From contig JAFTXL010000156.1 of NCBI GenBank assembly GCA_017464985.1, forward strand, positions 1-7,861: DNA of 7,861 nucleotides. Direction: 5' to 3'. The position numbers and the translations under genes were made by a program. Shown here piece after piece: positions 5,269 through 7,861 of the stretch. Under the pieces are notes generated by a model. That model was not told the origin of the DNA, did not search any database, and was given only the letters and a program-made list of their open reading frames with translations. How positions within the stretch are numbered: position 1 is the stretch's first letter; each line of letters begins with the position of its first letter. Source of the DNA: Clostridia bacterium. Lineage in GTDB: Bacteria; Bacillota_A; Clostridia; UBA1212.

Positions 5269-6705
5269 ATGAAATACTTTAATTTGATAAAACCGGCTGC
5301 GTTACTGTTATCTTTTATAATTATTATAAGCGCATTATCGGGATGTACGGTTAAAAAAGGTTTGGACGGAAACGGTTTAGAAACAGCCGGGCAGAGTGTA
5401 AGTGACCCGGATAAAACGGACGGCGCAGGGGCGGATACTGACAGTGAAGTGGTATCTGCGGAGGACGGAAACGGTAATGATGAAGAACAGGAGGAAAATG
5501 TGATTCCGGTGTTTGTTCAAAGTAATATAAGCGAAAATGCTGTCAAATGGATAGAAAATTATAAAGAAGGCGGTCATGACGGAGATTCGGTGATTTTATC
5601 GTATGATGAAATAAAGAATTTCAACGAATTACTTGTTTCCGAATGTGAATACATAGTTGATATTCTCAATATGCCGGAGTCGGTATCATGTTCGGAATTG
5701 AAATCGAAAATTCTCAGCAGCGGTTATCCGTCACTCCCGAAGTATGATGATTCAGGTAATGAAATCACATATGATATGCTTGAAAGCATTCTTGAAAACC
5801 GAAATGCGGAGACATTGAAAGACGGTGAAAGCAAAGCACTGAAATACGGTATTGTTGTACAGAGAGCAAATTTGCGCACTATTCCTACCGATACGGCATT
5901 TTTTGACAATTCGTCACAAAAATATTATGACAGAATACAGGAAACGGAAGTTGTCTGCGGAAGTCCTGTATGGATTATGCATGAAAGCGCGGATTCTCTG
6001 TTTTATTATGTGCAGTCATATAATTATGCGGGCTGGGTAAGCGTAGCGGACATAGCTGTTGTAAATGATAAAGATACATGGCTTGAGTTTGCATCGCCGG
6101 AGGAATTTGCTGTAGTGACAGAGACTTTGGTTCATGTTTCTGCAGCTGAACTTATTACAGACATTAAACTTGATATGGGTGTTAGACTTCCTATAGAAAA
6201 ATGCAGCGCTGACAGTTTTTCTGTAAAGCTGCCTGCACGGAGAGCTGACGGAAGTTTGTATACTGCATATGCGGAAATTTCTTCATCTGCGGCGTCATAC
6301 GGATATATTCCTTATACTGTTAATAATTTTTACATACAGGCATTTAAATATGAAGGAGCAGAATACGGCTGGGGAGGAATGTATGACAGTGTTGACTGTT
6401 CAGGATTTGTTTGTGCTGTAATGAGATCTTTTGGTTTTAATCTTCCTCGGAATGCGGGGCAGCAAAAAGACAGTATCGGCGAGATTATAAATTTAAGCGG
6501 TATAGGACAGTCTGAGGTTGAATTAAAACTTTCCGGTATAAATACTCCTGCCGCAGTTTACAAGCCCGGCCATGTAATGCTGTATTTGGGTGAATACGAA
6601 GGACAGTACTGCATAATACATTCACCTCAAGGCGGCGAAATTGTATGCGAAGCTGTACTTGATACTTCTGCTTCTAATCTTATGAACGTAAATTTAATAA
6701 AATAA
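5269..6705 (+). CDS. Lipoprotein with C-terminal NlpC/P60 (C40) peptidase domain and SH3-like region
   Basis: The 478-residue protein starts with a lipoprotein signal peptide: basic start, hydrophobic core about 10–22, lipobox ALSGC with Cys26. A low-complexity Asp/Glu/Gly-rich linker follows (about 30–78), then a helical region without a family I recognise (80–190). An SH3-like segment (about 194–265, with NLRTIPTD and GWVSVADI) and a second beta-rich stretch (about 280–350) come next. The C-terminus is an NlpC/P60 domain: YGWGG (366–370), DCSGF with catalytic Cys377, PRNAGQQ (393–399), GHVMLYLG with His435, and IIHSPQGG with His451. Such enzymes cleave peptidoglycan stem peptides, commonly at gamma-D-Glu–diamino-acid bonds, and SH3 domains help substrate recognition. 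All three catalytic residues are present. Start is ATG 5269 with AGAGGAG at 5252–5258, overlapping the upstream stop. It is probably exported and anchored on the outer face of the membrane. Confidence 0.93.
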   Translation: MKYFNLIKPAALLLSFIIIISALSGCTVKKGLDGNGLETAGQSVSDPDKTDGAGADTDSEVVSAEDGNGNDEEQEENVIPVFVQSNISENAVKWIENYKEGGHDGDSVILSYDEIKNFNELLVSECEYIVDILNMPESVSCSELKSKILSSGYPSLPKYDDSGNEITYDMLESILENRNAETLKDGESKALKYGIVVQRANLRTIPTDTAFFDNSSQKYYDRIQETEVVCGSPVWIMHESADSLFYYVQSYNYAGWVSVADIAVVNDKDTWLEFASPEEFAVVTETLVHVSAAELITDIKLDMGVRLPIEKCSADSFSVKLPARRADGSLYTAYAEISSSAASYGYIPYTVNNFYIQAFKYEGAEYGWGGMYDSVDCSGFVCAVMRSFGFNLPRNAGQQKDSIGEIINLSGIGQSEVELKLSGINTPAAVYKPGHVMLYLGEYEGQYCIIHSPQGGEIVCEAVLDTSASNLMNVNLIK

Positions 6706-6732
6706 TTTTTGTGTGATTTTTATTTTGAACTG

Positions 6733-7116
6733 TTATTTTCTGCTGAGTATTGTTACTGACGCAGCTGCCGTATCACGCACATGACTGATACTTAGGTCGA
6801 TAGAAATTACTTTTAGCTTTTTCAATTCTTCCTGTGCTCGGCCGTGCAGTTTTAAAATCGGTTTGCCGTTATTATCTTTATCAATTTCGACCATTGTATG
6901 GACGATGCCGCCGGTAAAGCCTGTGCCGAGTGCTTTTACGAAAGCTTCTTTTGCGGCAAAACGTGCCGCAAAACGTTCATACTTATTTGCAGCTGAGCTG
7001 CAATATTCAATTTCTGATTTTGTGTAAATTCTTTCTGTGAAATGCGGCCCTGAATTTGCGACAGATTGATGTATTCTCTCAACTTCTATAATATCAATAC
7101 CGGTGCGTATTTTCAT
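6733..7116 (-). CDS. acpS: Holo-[acyl-carrier-protein] synthase
   Basis: This 127-residue protein has the standard AcpS length. The Mg/CoA-binding motif GIDIIEVERI (6–15) carries Asp8, and RFAAKEAFVKALGTG (52–66) carries Glu57 and Lys61. A late SIDLSISHVRDTAAASV (105–121) matches the conserved end. AcpS transfers 4'-phosphopantetheine from CoA to a serine of apo-ACP in the cytoplasm, enabling fatty acid synthesis. I place the start at ATG 7116, with GGAG at 7126–7129 and a 9-base spacer. An in-frame TTG at 7125, three codons upstream, abuts the ribosome site and is unlikely. The gene is convergent with the NlpC/P60 gene, their stops 27 bp apart with no clear hairpin between. No partner gene shares its strand downstream, so it seems to be monocistronic in this window. 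Confidence 0.95.
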   Translation of the reverse strand: MKIRTGIDIIEVERIHQSVANSGPHFTERIYTKSEIEYCSSAANKYERFAARFAAKEAFVKALGTGFTGGIVHTMVEIDKDNNGKPILKLHGRAQEELKKLKVISIDLSISHVRDTAAASVTILSRK

Positions 7117-7169
7117 AACAAACAACTCCGTTCATTTCTGTGATTATCAAATGTTGTAAATATTAAATC

Positions 7170-7326
7170 ATTTTGCAAGGATAAAAACAACCCCGGAAAT
7201 ACCGGTGAGCAGGGCAAAAATGTGAAGTTCTGTTCGGATTAGGTCTATGCAGATCACGTAAGCTGTGGTGCCCAACCGTGACAGGCTGACGCATTGTGCC
7301 GTGAGCAGTGATGTCACTTGCGGAAT
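7170..7326 (+). ncRNA. Candidate structured non-coding RNA (family unknown)
   Basis: Much of this stretch (about 7190–7317) is near half G+C, richer than its surroundings, and no frame has codon use like the neighbours. On the + strand its ends pair: ATTTTGCAAG (7170–7179) with CTTGCGGAAT (7317–7326), 10 bp including two G·U pairs. Inside are CCGG/CCGG (7193–7196/7202–7205), GGGCA/TGCCC (7212–7216/7269–7273), ATCAC/GTGGT (7253–7257/7265–7269, one G·U; competes with the last at one base), GGC/GCC (7284–7286/7298–7300) and GTGAC/GTCAC (7278–7282/7313–7317, sharing one base with the closing stem). G·U pairs become A·C mismatches on the other strand, which favours +. Against this, a short CCGG hairpin followed by TTGTTTTT reads as a weak - strand terminator near 7183–7205. 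I cannot match it to 6S, SRP, tmRNA, RNase P or a riboswitch I know. Confidence 0.35.
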
Positions 7327-7356
7327 TCGCAGATAAAAAAGTATTTTAATTTACCG

Positions 7357-7419
7357 GCGAATAAAGTGTGCACCCTGAAATCTATTTTTTCGGTTTTCAG
7401 GGTGCATAACTTTATTCGC
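7357..7419. terminator. Long inverted repeat at the 3' end of the coiled-coil gene, probable bidirectional terminator
   Basis: GCGAATAAAGT (7357–7367) pairs with ACTTTATTCGC (7409–7419), and TGCACCCTGAAA (7369–7380) with TTTCAGGGTGCA (7395–7406). The stems are separated by one base on one side and two on the other, with a 14-base loop containing six T residues. The stop codon and last codons of the - strand gene lie inside the outer arm. Neither side has a classic T-run directly after the stem: the nearest T tract on the - strand side is about 20 bases away (7331–7336). Termination is therefore likely but not certain. Confidence 0.6.
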
Positions 7420-7861
7420 TTTCTAATCGCAGAATCGTATCCGCCTGCAGCGCAGCTCTTTTTTTGCTTGCAGCATATTCAAGCTGATACAGTTTATTAT
7501 TGCCGTATTCGAGGCTGAGCTGTTCATTTGCAATAATTCCGGCACAGCGTGTATTTAATGACTTTTGCAGTCTATCCATTTTTTCCTGTATTCCCGAAGA
7601 AACGGAGGATGTGTAGTCGCTGTCGATTTTTTGTATCTGTTCACGTATTACAATCAGCTTTGACTGTGAACGCATTGTCTGCAGGTCGTGCAGTTTTGTG
7701 TTCATATCGTTTTCAAACTGTTTATAATTGTCACGTATTCTGAGAGCTTCTGCAACGGCGGCATCATAGAGGGATTTGCGCTCTTCGTATAGTTTTTCTG
7801 ATTCTTCCTCCTGCATGAGCAGTTCAATTAAAAGCTCTCTGTTTTTTTCTTTTACTGCGAG
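7412..7861 (-). CDS. Unrecognised coiled-coil protein (3' part; 5' end outside window)
   Basis: The frame is open from the window edge (7861) to a TAA at 7412–7414, giving 149 codons without a start. The ATG at 7816 has no ribosome site before it (the preceding bases are GAACTGCTC) and the frame continues upstream, so I treat it as internal. The visible part is charged and mostly helical: Glu/Lys-rich at first (KEKNRELLIELL, MQEEESEKLYEERK), with Leu/Ile spacing consistent with long coiled coils to the end. There is no signal peptide, membrane helix or catalytic motif in this portion. Nothing here assigns a family; structural, chromosome-associated or cell-division scaffold roles are all possible. 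It ends in the inverted repeat at 7357–7419 and does not appear co-transcribed with acpS, which lies about 300 bp further on with the RNA-like region between. Confidence 0.8.
   Translation of the reverse strand, partial: LAVKEKNRELLIELLMQEEESEKLYEERKSLYDAAVAEALRIRDNYKQFENDMNTKLHDLQTMRSQSKLIVIREQIQKIDSDYTSSVSSGIQEKMDRLQKSLNTRCAGIIANEQLSLEYGNNKLYQLEYAASKKRAALQADTILRLESE

Noticed and set aside
6706..6732. Terminator between the convergent NlpC/P60 and acpS genes
   Set aside because: The gap is T-rich but shows no stem of useful length.
7123..7125. TTG start for acpS, three codons before the ATG
   Set aside because: It touches the GGAG ribosome site with no spacer, whereas ATG 7116 has a 9-base spacer and matches the family's N-terminus.
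7230..7275. Possible tRNA in the RNA-like block
   Set aside because: There is no T-loop (GTTCGAATC type), no 7-bp acceptor pairing and no anticodon arm in a consistent layout.
7190..7320. SRP RNA, tmRNA or known riboswitch
   Set aside because: I could not find the SRP helix 8 motif (GGAAGCAGC type), a tRNA-like tail, or the conserved cores of the TPP, FMN, SAM, cobalamin or c-di-GMP riboswitches.
7414..7816. Treating the ATG at 7816 as the start of a complete 134-residue gene
   Set aside because: The frame is open to the window edge with coding-like charged residues, and no ribosome site precedes the ATG.

Overview
The window looks like a moderately AT-rich chromosomal segment from an anaerobic clostridial Firmicute. 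A human- or animal-gut Oscillospiraceae/Lachnospiraceae type is my guess, not something the sequence proves. The evidence is a 2-oxoacid:ferredoxin oxidoreductase, the Firmicutes-typical trmK–nif3 pair, a type III pantothenate kinase (coaX) beside an ECF transporter S component, strong AGGAGG-type ribosome sites and several TTG starts. Most of it is housekeeping. There is no IS element, CRISPR array, rRNA or tRNA.

Layout. (a) 1–913, + strand: the 3' end of a 2-oxoacid:ferredoxin oxidoreductase operon (beta subunit cut by the window edge, then the gamma subunit), closed by a hairpin with a T-run. (b) 935–2454, + strand: trmK (tRNA m1A22 methyltransferase) overlapping a short Nif3-family gene by 4 bp. 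(c) 2455–2751: a gene-poor stretch with an apparent antisense Nudix-hydrolase fragment and a very long bidirectional terminator. (d) 2752–4149, - strand: coaX followed by an ECF S component, a probable two-gene pantothenate/CoA operon. (e) 4150–4304: a compact divergent promoter region with two overlapping inverted repeats. (f) 4305–6705, + strand: a membrane-anchored metallophosphoesterase-fold protein with several metal ligands replaced, then an NlpC/P60 lipoprotein. Both are predicted to face the outside of the cell. (g) 6733–7116, - strand: acpS. (h) 7117–7411: a GC-richer, apparently non-coding stretch that folds on itself and may encode a structured RNA, followed by a long inverted repeat. 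(i) 7412–7861, - strand: the 3' part of an unrecognised coiled-coil protein gene.

How the parts relate. coaX with the S component suggests pantothenate (or related precursor) uptake coupled to its phosphorylation, the first committed step to CoA. acpS uses CoA to activate acyl carrier protein, though it is transcribed separately. The divergent + pair looks like a cell-envelope module. The least explained items are the degenerate phosphoesterase, the palindromes shared by the divergent promoters, and the possible structured RNA upstream of acpS.
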